Shown: in pieces, positions 17,401 through 26,596 of the stretch
How the letters are laid out: every line of letters starts with the position of its first letter
Numbering within the stretch: the stretch's first letter is position 1
Translations under genes and position numbers: made by a program
Notes under the pieces: model-generated
Told to the model about the DNA's origin: nothing
Seen by the model: the letters and a program-made list of their open reading frames with translations, nothing else
The model's database searches: none
Source: JABAAI01 sp965261955
Lineage (GTDB): Bacteria; Spirochaetota; Leptospiria; Leptospirales; Leptonemataceae
Direction of reading: 5' to 3'
Assembly (NCBI GenBank): GCA_965261955.1
Contig: CBDHEM010000069.1
Location: forward strand, 744,001-808,000
Length of the DNA stretch: 64,000 nt

Positions 17401-20400
17401 CTGAAACAGAATAAAAAGTAGCAGTAGCATAAGCAGAAGCAGAATAAGCATGCCCGATGAGCCCGCCGACACGATTACTCCCCGTCACAGCTCCCGTGGC
17501 ATAAGAGTTGCTCACTGACACAGAAGCAAAAATAGATGAAAAACTCCCGATGAGCCCGCCGACATTATTACTCCCCGTCACAGCTCCCGTCGCATAGGAA
17601 TTACTTACAGTACCACCAGTATCCCCGATGAGCCCGCCGACATTATAACTCGTCCCCGTCACAGCTCCCGTCGCATAGGAATTACTTACAGTACCGTCAG
17701 AATCCCCGATGAGCCCGCCGACACGATTACTCCCCGTCACAGCTCCCGTGGCATAGGAGTTGCTTACAGTACCACCAGAATCCCCGATGAGCCCGCCAAC
17801 TCTAGTTTGACCTACTACATAGGCATCTGTCACACCTATATTCTTAATCTCAGCACTAGTGCCAGTACGGCTAAACAAGCCTACGCGGTGCGTACCACGA
17901 CGCTTGATGTAGAGGCTGGTGATTTTATGGCCGGCCCCATCGAAGCTACCGGTGAAATGAGTTGGATTATCCCCAATGGGGGTAAAGCCCGTGCAGGTGG
18001 CATCGTCTCCATTGCTGCCGTTGTAGGCGACGCAATTAGAGGCGCCCTCGCTCCGGCTGGGGCTGGCGTCGATGTCATTGCCCAAGCGGTAGTGTTTGTA
18101 TAGACCGTTCTTGACCGTTTTAAGTTCGGCATAGGTGGTGATGATGGTGGGGAAGCCCTGACTTGCACCCGGTACCCCGCATGTATCCGTACTCGAACTC
18201 GAAACAGAAAGCATGCCGCTATTACACGTTGCGGTGACTGATCCCTGGTGAGACCCATCCGCATCTGTTAGCGTTACGCTTTGCCCGTGTGGCACGGCGG
18301 CCGTTGTCGTAGCCGAGCACGTATTTGTTCCCACCGTCCAGCTCACTGTGGTGACCGAGGGGCAATTGAGGGTCACCACTACCTCAGATTCAACGGCGGA
18401 CTCAGCGTAGATGTTGCTTGGCCCATAAACCCTGAGGCTATAGAAGTAGCTAGTGCTCTCTGTTTTGGCTGAGGGAACCTGCCACGCCAGAACTGTACCA
18501 TTATAGACCTCTGTATAGACCCCGGCGCCTGATCCAGACCCCTTCTTCTCTCTTAAAACATATCGCATAGCTCCCGTCACAGACGCCCAGCTGATCTCAT
18601 AGCTACCATCGAATGAAGGGCTTTCATCGCTTATCAGAACGGGCGGGGTTAAGTCACGCGTTGTCACAGACAATAATGACGAAGGACTAAGCGTTGCCAT
18701 CGAACAGGCCGCATCAGCACAGGCCGCTAGTTGGTACGCATGAACGCTAGCGAGCGCTTTGGCGGGGATGCGCGATGTTGTTGCGCCTGGCGGGAGGGGG
18801 ATCACCACGCCGTCTTCCGTAAGCTTGTAGGCAACGGCTCCCGTCACTGAACCCCACGCAAGGGTGTAAGAACCATCGTGAGGATTACCTGAACCATCCA
18901 CCAGGCCTACGCCGATATAGGCGGTGAATTGCCCCGATTGACCCGACGCAACGGCGAGAGTGGGAGCGCCCAATAACTGAAAGCTCACACCAAGATAATT
19001 AGCGACAGGAGGACGAGGCACACAACCCACGTCGCTACAGGCCCTCACGCGATATTTATAATTGCCCTTGGGCGCCGTAGCCCCGAGGTTCACGCCAAAG
19101 TGAACGCGATCATCTCTCTCAGGCGCGCCTGTTGCGTCTATATCCCGCCAAGCGCTTACGGCACCAGGAACGCTTTCTTCCAGATGATAGCTATGCGTAC
19201 TGTCATAGCCAGCCAAGACTGAGTCCCAACTGACAGAATAAGTGCCGTCATAGGAGGGGCTCTCATCGCTTGCGAGCATTGTCACGGACGGAAGGGTGAC
19301 CGTTACCCCTATTCGAGTAGAGGCGGCTCCACAATCGCCCTCTGCGTTACAGGCGCTGACTTCATACGAATAATCGCGATACCCTGGCCGTGAAGAAAAA
19401 GAGTAGAGAGGAGAGCTAGGGGTGGTAGAGCTAGAGGTATTATAGCTTATAATTACGTCAGGATAGGACGTGCCGTCTTTTTTTTCGCCACTCGCAGTGG
19501 ACCTTATTTTATAGCTATGGGCATGGGGCATTGCGGTCCAACTTACATCATAGCTCCCATCTATATCTGTCGTTATAGGCGCACTTGCGCCCGTATCCGT
19601 AATCTTCACTCCCATTGGGACAAGATAATTCACTCGCACCAGATGGTTATTCGCACTTGTCGTCCAGTCTGAGCTTTCAGGATCGCTTGCACTGCAACCA
19701 GAAACAACAGCACAGGCGCGCACGCGATAGGCGTACCCCTTTTCTCCAGCTTGGTTTGAAAACATATGACTAACAACCGACGTGTCGCTCGTCAACATAA
19801 CAGGGTTCCAAGTAGCTCCGCCGTCTTGACTTTCTTCTAGAAGGTAGCCGCCCACAGCGTCGGCCACGACGTCCCAGCTAATCGTATAGTTGCCATCATC
19901 AGAAGAAGCTACATCCGCCTGCAGATTTGTGGGAGCGCCCAATGACTGAAAGTTCACACCAAGATAATCAGCGACAGGAAGGCGAGGCGCGCAACCCACG
20001 TCGCTACAGGCCCTCACGCGATAGTTATAATTGCCCTTGAGCGCCGTAGCCCCGAGGTTCACGCCAACATGAACGCGACCATTTCTCTCAGCCGCACCTG
20101 TTGCGTCTATATTCCGCCAAGTTGTTACAGCGCCACCAGGAACAGGAACCCTTTCTTCTAGATGATAGCTATGCGTACTGTCATAGCCAGCCAAGACTGA
20201 GTCCCAACTGACAGAATAAGTGCCGTCATAGGAGGGGCTCTCATCGCTTGCGAGCATTGTCACGGACGGAAGGGTGACCGTTACCCCTATTCGAGTAGAG
20301 GCGGCTCCACAACCGCCCTCTGCGTTACAGGCGCTTACTTCATACGAATAATCACGGTGCCCTGGCCGCGAAGAAAAAGAGTAGAGAGGAGAGTTAGGGG

Positions 20401-23068
20401 TGGTAGAGCTAGAGGTATTATAGCTTATAATTACATCAGCATAGGGTGTGCCGTCTTTTTTTTGTCCACTCGCAGTGACCCTTATTTTATAGCTATGGGC
20501 ATGGGGCATTGCGGTCCAACGTACGTCATAGCTCCCATCTATATCTGTCATTATAGGCGCACTTGCGCCCGTATCCGTAATCTTCACTCCCGTTGGGACG
20601 GGATAATTCACTCGCACCAGATGGTTATTCGCACTTGTCGTCCAGTCTGAGCTTTCAGGATCGCCTTCTTGGCAACCAGAAACAACAGCACAGGCACGCA
20701 CACGATAGGCGTAGCCCTTTTCTCCAGCTTGGTTTGAAAACACATGACTAACAACCGACGTGTCGCTCGTCAACATAACATAGTTCCAAGTAGCTCCACC
20801 GTCTTGACTTTCTTCTAGCTTGTAGCCGCCCACAGCGCCGGCCACGGCGTCCCAGCTAATCGTATAGTTGCCATCATCAGAAGAAGGCACACTCGCCTGC
20901 AGATTTGTGGGGGCGGGAAGTTTTACTTCCACAGACACGGAGCTAGAGGCAGGACCACAATTGCTGCCAGCACAGGCCTTGACCGTGTAGGAGTAGGTCT
21001 TCCCATATGCTTTGCCCGTGTAGATTTTGCTTTCTTGGCCTGGTGGGGTGGCCGACGCCGCAAGCGTGGACAGGGTGGTTTGGGCAACACCGTCTATTAC
21101 TTCTGTGATTTCATACTGACTTGCACCAGTAACGGCATTCCATGAAATCGTATAGGACGCATCCGAAGATACGCCATTTGTTTCATCTGTAGATAGGCTG
21201 CTTACCTGACCTATAGTACCAATACTAACGGACTGAGGAGAGGAATACTCTCCACAATCCCTAACTGCCCGGGAGCTACTGACATCTTTACAGGCTCGTA
21301 CGCGATAGCGAAAAGTAGAACCGGAGGGTTGCGAGGTGTAACTTAACGAAGAAACACCCGATTGGGAATTACTCGTTTTAGTTGCCGTACTCCAAGCAGA
21401 GAAAGAGGCTCCAGAAGAAGAAGCCTCTTGCCAATCGTAGCTATCGGCATGGGTCACACCTTGCCAACTCACCGTATAATTGCCTGAGGGAGACGCGGTT
21501 ATCGGGCTGATGATAGAGGGTGCAGAAAGCTTTACTTCCACGGACACGGAGCTAGAGGCAAGGCCACAATTACTGCCAGCACAGGCCCTGACTGTGTAGG
21601 AGTAGCTCTTCCCATATACTTTGCCTGTGTAGTTTTGGCTTGCTTGGCTCACTTTCACCGGAGCTTGGGCAACACCGCCTATGCTTTCTGTGATTTCATA
21701 CTGACTTGCACCAGTAACGGCATTCCATGAAATCGTATAGGACGCATCCGAAGACACGCCACCCGTTTCGTCGCTCACCACATTGATGACCTTGAGTAGG
21801 GAGGGAACAGTGACTAATAGCCTTGTACTACTCCAAGCACTACAAGTGATATTTGGCACCATACTTCCCGCAACACAGGAGCGTACCCTATAGCTGTACG
21901 TGCCTACAGGCTTTGCATATGTTTTCCCCAAAGCAGAAGAAAAAGTAAGAGCTGTAGCAGACCCGTTGTTTCCCCCACCCGTAATTTCTTCTATCTGGTA
22001 ACGGTCTACAGAAGAAGCGGAAGACACACCAGCAGAAGGTGTACCAGCCGACCAACTTAGGCTATAGTTTCCACTATACGAAATTGTACTGCTTGTACTA
22101 AAGTTAGCAGGAGGCGGCAGTCTCAGAAGAAGCTTCCTCACTGAAGACCAAGGGCCACAGACCTCTGCCCCACCCTCTATCCCACAGGATTTCACCCGAA
22201 AGAAGTAATTCTTCCCATAATCTCTCGTTAAATCACCAGTGAAGTCATCGGCTAACGTGGTGGCATCGGCTAGAGGAATATTACCAATACTATTACCAGC
22301 ACCATTACCCGGCGCCTGCCAACTTCCACTAGCTCCCTCCCTCTCTTGGATGGTGTAGTGTGTTAGGCTAGCGTCAGTGACACCAATCCAAAAGATTTGA
22401 AAGGTGTTGTTCTCGCTAGTATACTCTCCATTGCGATCAGCAGTTAGGGGTACACCCCCCACTCGCGGACGGGGGTACTCGGGAGGTTTGAGACCTATTA
22501 TGAACTCTCCTTCTATCCAGCGTCCACAGCCAAACTGATTGCAGGTGCGTACTCGCATATAGCATACTTGTCCGGGGCTCATTACACCCAACATATAACT
22601 ATTCCCCCTGACACTCTCGTCACTTCCTTGACCCCAGTTCATATTTGAGAGTTTCACTCTCGCTGTTTGACAAAGCTTAGTCATTTCATACTTTTCAGCC
22701 CCTTCCATATCCTCCCAATGCACTCGGTAACCCCCATTTGCTCTACCAAGGTCTTCCATATCGAGATTTCCCGGTGGCAAGGGAAGGCAGTCATTCTCTG
22801 GATCAGCCGTGGCATCTCCGTTACAAGGGACGACTTTTGTACTACAAGCCGCAGAAAAGAGCCATAAAGACAAGGGTATGACCCAAATAGCCGAAAAAGA
22901 TGACGAGAGGAGTGAGAGGCGTTGGCTCTTCTTGGGAACTATTTTCCGGACTGCTTTCTTGCTCGCAGGAGTCACCACGGAAAGGCCCTGTCGGGCGTTG
23001 CGCTTCCCTGCAAACATTTGATTATAAATCACTGATATATATTTCTCTGTACCGGCTAATATGTTCAT
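14447..23068 (-). CDS. Giant FN3/GLUG-repeat lipoprotein (putative expressed locus)
   Basis: About 2870 residues. The start is the ATG at 23068, because GGAGG lies 6 bases upstream (the upstream TTG at 23080 overlaps that site). A long basic leader and hydrophobic WVIPLSLWLFSAAC give a lipobox near residue 79. Residues ~95-1600 are tandem fibronectin-III-like domains (YTISWNAVTGASQYEI type), including a ~326-residue block present twice (978-bp offset). From ~1640 there are three GLUG blocks (starting near 18.14, 16.95 and 15.81 kb). Each opens with a cap (LDKHYRLGNDIDAS, GFTPIG), continues with VSNSYATGAVTG / VGGLIG repeats, and closes with KNYFVDASGG, a two-cysteine loop and PAVLYSG...CETI. 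GLUG repeats usually form beta-helices on surface proteins. The gene is visibly more GC-rich than its neighbours. Five cassettes at 59.5-64 kb match its 3' block. Confidence 0.92.
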   Translation of the reverse strand: MNILAGTEKYISVIYNQMFAGKRNARQGLSVVTPASKKAVRKIVPKKSQRLSLLSSSFSAIWVIPLSLWLFSAACSTKVVPCNGDATADPENDCLPLPPGNLDMEDLGRANGGYRVHWEDMEGAEKYEMTKLCQTARVKLSNMNWGQGSDESVRGNSYMLGVMSPGQVCYMRVRTCNQFGCGRWIEGEFIIGLKPPEYPRPRVGGVPLTADRNGEYTSENNTFQIFWIGVTDASLTHYTIQEREGASGSWQAPGNGAGNSIGNIPLADATTLADDFTGDLTRDYGKNYFFRVKSCGIEGGAEVCGPWSSVRKLLLRLPPPANFSTSSTISYSGNYSLSWSAGTPSAGVSSASSVDRYQIEEITGGGNNGSATALTFSSALGKTYAKPVGTYSYRVRSCVAGSMVPNITCSAWSSTRLLVTVPSLLKVINVVSDETGGVSSDASYTISWNAVTGASQYEITESIGGVAQAPVKVSQASQNYTGKVYGKSYSYTVRACAGSNCGLASSSVSVEVKLSAPSIISPITASPSGNYTVSWQGVTHADSYDWQEASSSGASFSAWSTATKTSNSQSGVSSLSYTSQPSGSTFRYRVRACKDVSSSRAVRDCGEYSSPQSVSIGTIGQVSSLSTDETNGVSSDASYTISWNAVTGASQYEITEVIDGVAQTTLSTLAASATPPGQESKIYTGKAYGKTYSYTVKACAGSNCGPASSSVSVEVKLPAPTNLQASVPSSDDGNYTISWDAVAGAVGGYKLEESQDGGATWNYVMLTSDTSVVSHVFSNQAGEKGYAYRVRACAVVSGCQEGDPESSDWTTSANNHLVRVNYPVPTGVKITDTGASAPIMTDIDGSYDVRWTAMPHAHSYKIRVTASGQKKDGTPYADVIISYNTSSSTTPNSPLYSFSSRPGHRDYSYEVSACNAEGGCGAASTRIGVTVTLPSVTMLASDESPSYDGTYSVSWDSVLAGYDSTHSYHLEERVPVPGGAVTTWRNIDATGAAERNGRVHVGVNLGATALKGNYNYRVRACSDVGCAPRLPVADYLGVNFQSLGAPTNLQADVASSDDGNYTISWDVVADAVGGYLLEESQDGGATWNPVMLTSDTSVVSHMFSNQAGEKGYAYRVRACAVVSGCSASDPESSDWTTSANNHLVRVNYLVPMGVKITDTGASAPITTDIDGSYDVSWTAMPHAHSYKIRSTASGEKKDGTSYPDVIISYNTSSSTTPSSPLYSFSSRPGYRDYSYEVSACNAEGDCGAASTRIGVTVTLPSVTMLASDESPSYDGTYSVSWDSVLAGYDSTHSYHLEESVPGAVSAWRDIDATGAPERDDRVHFGVNLGATAPKGNYKYRVRACSDVGCVPRPPVANYLGVSFQLLGAPTLAVASGQSGQFTAYIGVGLVDGSGNPHDGSYTLAWGSVTGAVAYKLTEDGVVIPLPPGATTSRIPAKALASVHAYQLAACADAACSMATLSPSSLLSVTTRDLTPPVLISDESPSFDGSYEISWASVTGAMRYVLREKKGSGSGAGVYTEVYNGTVLAWQVPSAKTESTSYFYSLRVYGPSNIYAESAVESEVVVTLNCPSVTTVSWTVGTNTCSATTTAAVPHGQSVTLTDADGSHQGSVTATCNSGMLSVSSSSTDTCGVPGASQGFPTIITTYAELKTVKNGLYKHYRLGNDIDASPSRSEGASNCVAYNGSNGDDATCTGFTPIGDNPTHFTGSFDGAGHKITSLYIKRRGTHRVGLFSRTGTSAEIKNIGVTDAYVVGQTRVGGLIGDSGGTVSNSYATGAVTGSNRVGGLIGDSDGTVSNSYATGAVTGTSYNVGGLIGDTGGTVSNSYATGAVTGSNNVGGLIGSFSSIFASVSVSNSYATGAVTGSNRVGGLIGHAYSASAYATATFYSVSVSNSYATGTVTGTGSGSSVGGLIGNSSSSTVYRHSSFATVTGKNYFVDASGGSDGIGSGTCSGTCTHQTVAQIAGLASSSGWTVSTSGTTGNWDFGTTTQLPAVLYSGTSCETIATNDINSNDGDTSIPDCGDIVPGQPIAVPGSVSNPIIITSYTELKDVKSGLDKHYRLGNDIDASASWNEGASNCVAYNGSNGDDATCTGFTPIGSGSRNNFTGSLEGAGYKITNLYIKRPSTSYVGLFGYVSDAEIKNIGVTDVYIVGRHYVGGLLGSSSSFSSVSNSYAMGTVTGNFNVGGLIGRSHGPVSNSYATGAVTGSGSVGGLIGYSLNGSSVSNSYATGAVTGTGDYVGGLIGQLDHVSFVSNSYAMGAVTGTGGEVGGLIGNSEGFVSNSYATGAVTGSSNVGGLIGQSGGSVTGKNYFVDASGGTNGLGSGACSGTCERKTAAQIAALSSTSVPVTAPISDWLAGNWNFGTATQLPAVLYSGTSCETISGTNNINSNDGDTSIPDCGDIVPGQPIALGDAPSVPIIISTYAQLKTVKNGLDKHYRLGNNIDASPSWSEGASNCVAYNGSNGSTATCTGFTPIGNSHTNSFTGSFDGAGHKITKLYINRPMSMTGVGLFSRTTNNAEIKNIGVTDAYVVGQNKVGGLIGHSGGSVSNSYATGDVTGTGNNVGGLIGRSNGSVSNSYATGDVTGTGNNVGGLIGRSDGSVSNSYATGDVTGTGNNVGGLIGSSGGSVSNSYATGDVTGTGNNVGGLIGRSDGSVSNSYATGAVMGTGNNVGGLIGYSVTAGSVSNSYATGAVSGTRNVGGLIGRSDGSVSNSYATGAVTGTSSYVGGLIGGFVSGTVSNSYATGIVTGPAGNTHVGGLMGSSGGSVTGKNYFVDASGGSDGIGGFGTACLSSVCVRKTAADIAALTSSTTGWAISTSGTMGTVGNWNFGTATQLPAVLYSGTDCETISGTNNINSNEGDAKKVDCGDLLPGQR
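15061..15450 (-). repeat. Near-identical 81-bp coding repeats in the third GLUG block
   Basis: The motif GCTTACAGAACC recurs at 15104, 15185, 15266, 15347 and 15428, exactly 81 bp apart, encoding 27-residue GLUG units (VSNSYATGDVTGTGNN, then VGGLIGRS). The very high identity at synonymous positions indicates recent amplification or homogenisation. Unit loss or gain would keep the frame. Confidence 0.93.
18960..20900 (-). repeat. Tandem duplication of a ~326-residue FN3 block
   Basis: The block from PTNLQA[SD]V to the following PTLAV or PTNLQ region occurs twice, with equivalent points at 20895 and 19917 (978 bp, 326 codons). It includes SYKIR...KKDGT, the SPLYSFSSRPG segment and SYDGTYSVSWDSVLAGYDST. 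The copies differ at scattered positions, so this duplication is older than the GLUG amplification. Confidence 0.88.
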
Positions 23069-23187
23069 AAAATCCTCCAAGGTAGATCTATGCTATATCT
23101 ATGTTTTTCGCCACACACCCTGTTCACAGCTTGCTCCTCACATGACAGAGCTTTGGGATATTTTGGCGAATAACCATCAATGGGTGT

Positions 23188-23215
23188 ATTGTATTCTAGC
23201 TGCTCTCAGGGTCAA
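23188..23215 (-). promoter_or_regulatory. Sigma70-like promoter of the giant lipoprotein gene
   Basis: On the minus strand TTGACC (23215-23210), a 16-bp spacer and TACAAT (23193-23188) each match the -35 and -10 consensus at 5 of 6 bases. It lies about 120 bp upstream of the ATG at 23068, just inside the edge of the 19-bp repeat array. The predicted leader contains a long-range inverted repeat, TTCGCCA ... TGGCGAA (complement arms near 23165 and 23108), which could form a stem upstream of the ribosome site. No equivalent promoter was seen before cassettes 1-4 at 59.5-63 kb. Confidence 0.55.
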
Positions 23216-23250
23216 ACTAATTTTAGATAAAAATTGCTAGATTTTTGTGG

Positions 23251-23535
23251 GAAGAATGCATCGTGGTGAGAAGAGTGCGTCGTGGTGAGAAGAATGCATC
23301 GTGGTGAGAAGAATGCATCGTGGTGGGAAGAATGCATCGTGGTGGGAAGAATACGTCGTGGTGAGAAGAATGCATCGTGGTGAGAAGAATGCATCGTGGT
23401 GGGAAGAATGCATCGTGGTGGGAAGAATGCGTCGTGGTGGGAAGAATGCGTCGTGGTGGGAAGAGTGCCTCGTGGTGGGAAGAATGCATCGTGGTGGGAA
23501 GAATGCGGCGTGGTGGGAAGAATACGTCGTGGTGG
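23251..23535. repeat. 19-bp tandem array, 15 copies
   Basis: Unit GAAGAATGCATCGTGGTGG with substitutions mainly in the centre (GCATCG, GCGTCG, ACGTCG, GCGGCG). Fifteen units fit exactly between 23251 and 23535. Nineteen is not a multiple of three, so all frames stay open by chance. It begins about 35 bp upstream of the promoter of the giant gene. Confidence 0.97.
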
Positions 23536-25031
23536 GGTTACCTAAAGGGAGTTTTGGTTGGGAAGTTTTCATATGAAAGAAAGCTTTGCTGCTGGAAGGC
23601 TTTGTCGTGAGAAGAATACGTTCTATGGAAAGCTTTGCTGAAGCAAAGCACTCGATTTTAAGGGCGCGAAAAAGGCGAGGCTCCTCGTGGGAAACAAGCG
23701 AGGTTGGGGAGGTTCTCTTGGGAAGATTTGCGTCGTGGTGGGGTTACCTAAAGGAAGCTTTGTGAAGAAAGCTTTGCTGAGGCAAAGCTAGCGATTTTAA
23801 GGGCGCGAAAAAAGCAAGGCTGCCACGTGGAAAACAAGCGAAGCTGGGAGGTTCTCTTGGGAAGATTTGCGTCGTGGTGGGGTTACCTAAAGGAAGCTTT
23901 GTGAAGAAAGCTTTGCTGAGGCAAAGCTAGCGATTTTAAGGGCGCGAAAAAAGCAAGGCTGCCACGTGGAAAACAAGCGAAGCTGGGAGGTTATCTTGGG
24001 AAGATTTGCGATTGGAAAGTTTTATGGAAAGCTTTGCTGGAGCAAAGCCCACGACTTTAAGGGCGCGAAAAAGGCAAGGCTTCACATGGGAAACAAGCGA
24101 AGCTGGGGAAGAAGATGTTTTTTATGGAAAGCTTTACTGAGGCAAAGCTAGCGATTTTAAGCGCGTGAAAAAAGCAAGGCTGGTGCGAAATGTTGGGAGG
24201 TGTTCGTGGAAAGCTTTGCTGAGGCAAAGCTAGCGATTTTGAGGGCGCGAAAAAGGCAAGGCTGGTGCGAAATGTTGGGAGGTGTTCGTGGAAAGCTTTG
24301 CTGAGGCAAAGCTAGCGATTTTAAGCGCGCGAAAAAAGCGAGGCTGGGAGGCTTACTGGGGAAGATTTGCGTCGTGGTGGGGTTACCTAAAGGAAGCTTT
24401 GTGAAGAAAGCTTTGCTGAGGCAAAGCTAGCGATTTTAAGGGCGCGAAAAAAGCAAGGCTGCCACGTGGAAAACAAGCGAAGCTGGGAGGTTATCTTGGG
24501 AAGATTTGCGATTGGAAAGTTTTATGGAAAGCTTTGCTGGAGCAAAGCCCACGACTTTAAGGGCGCGAAAAAGGCAAGGCTTCACATGGGAAACAAGCGA
24601 AGCTGGGGAAGAAGATGTGGAAAGCTTTACTGAGGCAAAGCTAGCGATTTTAAGCGCGTGAAAAAAGCAAGGCTGGTGCGAAATGTTGGGAGGTGTTCGT
24701 GGAAAGCTTTGCTGAGGCAAAGCTAGCGATTTTGAGGGCGCGAAAAAGGCAAGGCTGGTGCGAAATGTTGGGAGGTGTTCGTGGAAAGCTTTGCTGAGGC
24801 AAAGCTAGCGATTTTAAGCGCGCGAAAAAAGCGAGGCTGGGAGGCTTACTGGGGAAGAAGATGTTTTTTATGGAGAGCTTTGCTGAGGCAAAGCTAGCGA
24901 TTTTGAGGGCGCGAAAAAAGCGAGGCTGGGAGGCTTGCTGGGGAAGAAGATGTTTTTTATGGAGAGCTTTGCTGGAGCAAAGCCCCCGATTTTAAGGGCG
25001 CGAAAAAAGCAAGGCTGGGAGGCTTGCTGGG

Positions 25032-25259
25032 GAAGAATGCATCGTGGTGAGAAGAATGCATCGTGGTGGGAAGAATGCATCGTGGTGGGAAGAATACGTC
25101 GTGGTGAGAAGAATGCATCGTGGTGAGAAGAATGCATCGTGGTGGGAAGAATGCATCGTGGTGGGAAGAATGCGTCGTGGTGGGAAGAGTGCCTCGTGGT
25201 GGGAAGAATGCATCGTGGTGAGAAGAATACGTCGTGGTGAGAAGAATGCATCGTGGTGG
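25032..25259. repeat. 19-bp tandem array, 12 copies
   Basis: Same unit as the array at 23251, twelve consecutive copies, again followed by GGGTTACCTAAAGGG. The order of centre variants partly repeats that of the first array, which suggests block copying between the two. Confidence 0.97.
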
Positions 25260-25481
25260 GGTTACCTAAAGGGGGATTTGGTTGGGAAGTTTTCATATGA
25301 AAGAAAGCTTTGCTGCTGGAAGGCTTTGTCGTGAGAAGAATACGTTCTATGGAAAGCTTTGCTGGAGCAAAGCCATCGGTTTTAAGGGCGCGAAAAAGGC
25401 AAGGCTTCACATGGGAAACAAGCGAAGCTGGGGGGGTTGCTCATGGTGGGAGGCGTTCGTGGTAGGAATGCGGCGTGGTGG

Positions 25482-25557
25482 GAAGAATACGTCGTGGTGG
25501 GAAGAATGCATCGTGGTGAGAAGAATGCATCGTGGTGGGAAGAATACGTCGTGGTGG
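25482..25557. repeat. 19-bp tandem array, 4 copies
   Basis: Four copies of the 19-bp unit, preceded by a partial copy and followed by GAAGAATGCGTTCTATGG, a variant joint that also occurs near 26595. Confidence 0.93.
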
Positions 25558-25856
25558 GAAGAATGCGTTCTATGGGAAGTCTTGGTGGGAATGAAAGCTT
25601 TGCTGCTGGAAGGCTTTGTCGTGAGAAGAATACGTTCTATGGAAAGCTTTGCTGAGGCAAAGCTAGCGATTTTAAGGGCGCGAAAAAAGATGAGGCGGGG
25701 ACAAAATGTTGGGAGGTATTCGTGGTAAGCTTTGCTGAAGCAAAGCCAGCGATTTTAAGGGCGCGAAAAAAGGCGAGGCTTCACGTGGGAAATGAGCGAG
25801 GTTGGGAGGGTTGCTCATAGTGGGAGGCGTTCTGTGGTAGGAATGCGGCGTGGTGG

Positions 25857-25951
25857 GAAGAATACGTCGGGATGGAAAGAATGCGTCGTGGTGGGAAGAA
25901 TACATCGTGGTGGGAAGAATGCGGCGGGGTGGGAAGAATGCATCGTGGTGG
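25857..25951. repeat. 19-bp tandem array, 5 copies
   Basis: Five units with more diverged centres (including a GATGG end) and a partial unit before them. Followed by GGGTTACCTAAAGGG. Confidence 0.92.
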
Positions 25952-26425
25952 GGTTACCTAAAGGGAACTTACCAGAGGAAGCTTTGCTGAGGCAAAGCTA
26001 GCGATTTTAAGCGCGCGAAAAAAGCAAGGCTCCATATGGGAAACTAGCGAAGCTGAGAGGCTCTCTTGGGAAGAAGACGTTCTTTATGGAGAGCTTTGCT
26101 GAAGCAAAGCCCCGATTTTTAAGGGCGCGAAAAGGCGAGGCTCCACATCGGAAGAAGGCGAAGCTGGGGAGGTTTACTTGGGAAGATTTGCGTTGGTAGC
26201 GTTGTTCTATTGGAAGGCTTTGCTGAGGCAAAGCTCCTGATTTTAAGGGCGCGAAAAGGCGAGGCGGGAGCGAAATGTTGGGAGGTATTCGTGGTAAGCT
26301 TTGCTGGAGCAAAGCCCGCGATTTTTAAGGGCGCGAAAAAAGGCGAGGCTTCACGTGGGAAATGAGCGAGGTTGGGGGGGTTGCTCATGGTGGGAGGCGT
26401 TCGTGGTAGGAATGCGGCGTGGTGG

Positions 26426-26596
26426 GAAGAATACGTCGGGGTGGAAAGAATGCGTCGTGGTGGGAAGAATACATCGTGGTGGGAAGAATGCGGCGGGGTG
26501 GGAAGAACACGTCGGGGTGGGAAGAATACGGCGTGGTGAGAAGAATGCGGCGTGGTGAGAAGAATGCGGCGTGGTGAGAAGAATGCGGCGTGGTGG
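26426..26596. repeat. 19-bp tandem array, 9 copies
   Basis: Nine consecutive units, of which the last three have identical GCGGCG centres, followed by the AATACGTTCTATGGGAAG joint. Confidence 0.95.

Noticed and set aside
14807..18472. Plus-strand frames opposite the giant gene with repeated HSSRGIGVAY
   Set aside because: Antisense shadows of the GLUG codons; the minus strand has the signal peptide, ribosome site and domain structure.
23212..23576. Overlapping open frames on both strands encoding His/Pro-rich or Arg/Gly-rich repeats (MHSSHHDAFF type); similar ones near 25.0-25.7 kb
   Set aside because: The 19-bp unit is not a multiple of three and contains no stop in most frames, so every frame is open. 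There are no start signals or non-repeat domains.
23251..26596. CRISPR array
   Set aside because: The 19-bp units are directly contiguous with no unique spacers, and no cas genes are present.
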